This document shows positions 62,492 to 64,000 of a DNA stretch of 64,000 nucleotides, one piece after another. The stretch is from Cerrena zonata. Taxonomy: Eukaryota > Basidiomycota > Agaricomycetes > Polyporales > Cerrenaceae. Below the pieces are notes generated by a model that saw only the letters and a program-made list of their open reading frames with translations, searched no databases and was not told the DNA's origin. The stretch's first letter is position 1. Each line of letters opens with the position of its first letter. Made by a program: the position numbers and the translations under genes. Location of the stretch: contig JASBNA010000106.1 in NCBI GenBank assembly GCA_038087015.1, positions 32,645 to 96,644 on the forward strand. The letters run 5' to 3'.

Positions 62492-62765
62492 TCCGGATGC
62501 CGGATCAGTGGAAAGGAATATGAAGGCCGATGTCGATGCCGGATGTCAATGCGGACATCAGATACGGATGCCGGATCGGGTACGTTCTATGAATCATGTA
62601 TAATACAAGTGATGGTTGCAATATTTCTCGGGTATATTGAGTGAGAGTTCTTTGTTTGTGAGCTGAGTATCGGGCGGAATTATTCGTTACTTACCAGCGC
62701 AGCATAAGTTGTTTTATGCTGGTCCGTCATTCTGAACTGGAGTCCATGAAAGAAAACACAAGTCT
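62492..62765. other. Spacer before the right-end satellite
   Basis: Begins with tandem CCGGAT-rich sequence (62492-62580: gatccggatgccggatcag and variants) within the 3' flank of gene F, then plain sequence. No gene. Confidence 0.45.
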
Positions 62766-64000
62766 TATGGCAGTCAGGCTGATTGGCTCGTAGTCCGTAT
62801 AACAGGGGATGTATCAGTCAGGCCGACTATCTCGTAATAGTATACGGACAAGACAATATTACTCTTTATTCCAATCAGGCCGACTGTCTCACAGCACACG
62901 GACAGGGGAACGATTATGATTATTCTAGTCAGGCCAATTGGGTCGCGATGCACGGACAGAAAACATTACTATGTAGTCCAGTCAGGCCGACCGGTTCATA
63001 GCATACGAACAGAGAACTAATAATAATTATTCCAGTCAGGCAGACTGGGTCGTGGTGCACGGACAAGAAAACAACCACTTTGATTCCAGTCAGGCCGACC
63101 AGTCCGTAGCAAACGAACAGAGAACTAATAATAATAATTCCAGTCAGTCAGACTGGATCGCGGCGCACGGACAAGAAAACAACCACTTTGATTCCAGTCA
63201 GGCCGACCAGTCCGTAGCAAACGGCCAGAGAACTAATGATGATTATTCCAGTCAGGCAGACTGGATCGCGGCGCACGGACAGGAAAACAACCACTTTGAT
63301 TCCAGTCAGGCCACCAGTCCGTAGCAAACGGAAAGAGAACTAATAATACTAATTCCAGTCAGGCAGACTGGATCGCGGCGCACGGACAGGAAAATAACCA
63401 CTTCTATTCCAGTCAGGCTGACCAGTCCGCAGCATACGAACAGAGAACTAATAATAATTATTCCAGTCAGGTAGACTGGGTCGTGGCGCACGGACAGGAA
63501 AACAACCACTTTGATTCCAGTCAGGCCGACCAGTCCGTAGCAAACGGAAAGAGAACTAATAATACTAATTCCAGTCAGGCAGACTGGATCGCGGCGCACG
63601 GACAAGAAAACAACCACTTTGATTCCAGTCAGGCCGACCAGTCCGTAGCAAACGGCCAGAGAACTAATGATGATTATTCCAGTCAGGCCGATCAGTCCGT
63701 AGCATACGAACAGAGAACTAATAATAATTATTCCAGTCAGGCAGACTGGGTCGCAGCGCACGGACAAGAAAACAATCATTTTTATTCCAGTCAGGCCAAC
63801 TGGGTCGAAGTATGAGAGCGATATGTTGATTCCAGTCAGGACAATTGGGCCGCGACGCACGGACAGAAGTCATTAATATTTATTCCAGTCAGGCTGATCG
63901 TTACGTGGTACGTAGCATATGGATATAAGAAATTACTATTGATTCCAGTCAGATCAACCAGGTCGCAGCACGCGTATATGATAACACTCATATTTATTCT
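62766..64000. repeat. Right-end satellite, 54-bp monomers in 108-bp pairs
   Basis: About 23 monomers run to the window edge. Two alternating 54-bp types make a 108-bp unit. Type 1 begins CCAGTCAGGCAGACTGG, a dyad (CCAGTC-aggca-GACTGG), and goes on to gcggcgcacggacaagaaaa. Type 2 begins ccagtcaggccgaccagtcc and ends agagaactaataataatt. Monomers are regular from 63020 to 63790 and more diverged on both sides. Because 54 is a multiple of three, long open frames appear on both strands, but they are products of the repeat and not genes. Confidence 0.88.

Larger units (their letters stand above)
46594..64000. mobile_element. Giant KDZ DNA transposon carrying a TET/JBP gene (right end outside window)
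   Basis: Starts where NLR3 similarity ends and still continues at the window edge, so at least 17.4 kb. It contains an intact-looking KDZ transposase, a TET/JBP dioxygenase and four accessory genes. Repeated dyad motifs lie near both ends (46.75-47.0 kb and 62.77-64.0 kb). KDZ elements linked to TET/JBP genes are established in Agaricomycetes. The region is visibly richer in CCGG than the rest of the window. Terminal inverted repeats and target-site duplication cannot be tested because the second end is absent. Confidence 0.85.

Noticed and set aside
63052..63860. Long open frames on both strands with Ser/Gln/Asn-rich repeats
   Set aside because: They are by-products of a 54-bp satellite whose period is a multiple of three. 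Both strands stay open for the same reason, and there is no start context or splice structure.
62766..64000. Regularly spaced repeats resembling a CRISPR array
   Set aside because: The alternating parts are themselves repeated and related, the host is a eukaryote, and there is no cas gene.

Overview
The window looks like a piece of a basidiomycete (Agaricomycetes) nuclear chromosome. Genes are cut by many short (about 45-75 bp) GT-AG introns. There is an array of fungal NLR-like genes with the order C2 - helical linker - NACHT - WD40. The right quarter is a very large KDZ (Kyakuja-Dileera-Zisupton) DNA transposon carrying a TET/JBP-type dioxygenase, a pairing known from mushroom-forming fungi. 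The content would fit Rhizoctonia/Ceratobasidiaceae, but the sequence alone does not settle the genus.

Layout. (1) 1-6.5 kb: three tandem plus-strand paralogues of an unrecognised helical protein with one central hydrophobic helix. They share the same exon plan, including a 13-nt micro-exon. (2) 6.6-46.6 kb: a segmentally duplicated array with a period of about 14.5 kb. Each unit is a non-coding repeat block (A 10.9-14.5, B 25.4-28.8, C 40.0-43.4 kb) followed by a minus-strand NLR: NLR1 14558-19740, NLR2 28781-34132, NLR3 from 43442 to a break near 46593. Relics of further NLRs (C2 or C2-linker pieces only) lie at 6.6-6.9 and 36.5-37.0 kb, and a decayed copy of the repeat block lies at 20.7-23.3 kb. 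Blocks A, B and C are mosaics: different stretches pair A with B, A with C or B with C, which suggests repeated gene conversion or unequal exchange. (3) 46.6 kb to the end: a KDZ element at least 17.4 kb long, starting in the middle of the NLR3 NACHT exon and still running when the window ends.

The KDZ element holds six genes. Gene A (-) encodes a protein with an 18-residue tandem repeat. Gene B (+) encodes a basic/acidic nuclear-type protein with a six-cysteine cluster of Zn2Cys6 spacing. Gene C (-) encodes a large protein with NLS-like runs. Gene D (+) is the TET/JBP dioxygenase with Fe and 2-oxoglutarate ligands in place. Gene E (+) is the KDZ transposase with its cysteine cluster and D, D, E catalytic residues in place. 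Gene F (+) is a small accessory gene. A/B and C/D are divergent pairs, B/C converge, and D-E-F run head to tail. Both ends carry dyad motifs of the type AGTC-N5-GACT; on the right they form a satellite of about 1.2 kb with a 54/108-bp period.

Working view: a probably autonomous, TET-bearing giant transposon has recently inserted into one member of an actively recombining NLR array. The reading frames of the transposase, the dioxygenase and the cut NLR are all still open, which argues for a young insertion. The second end, the target-site duplication and the missing NLR3 5' half should lie just beyond the window.
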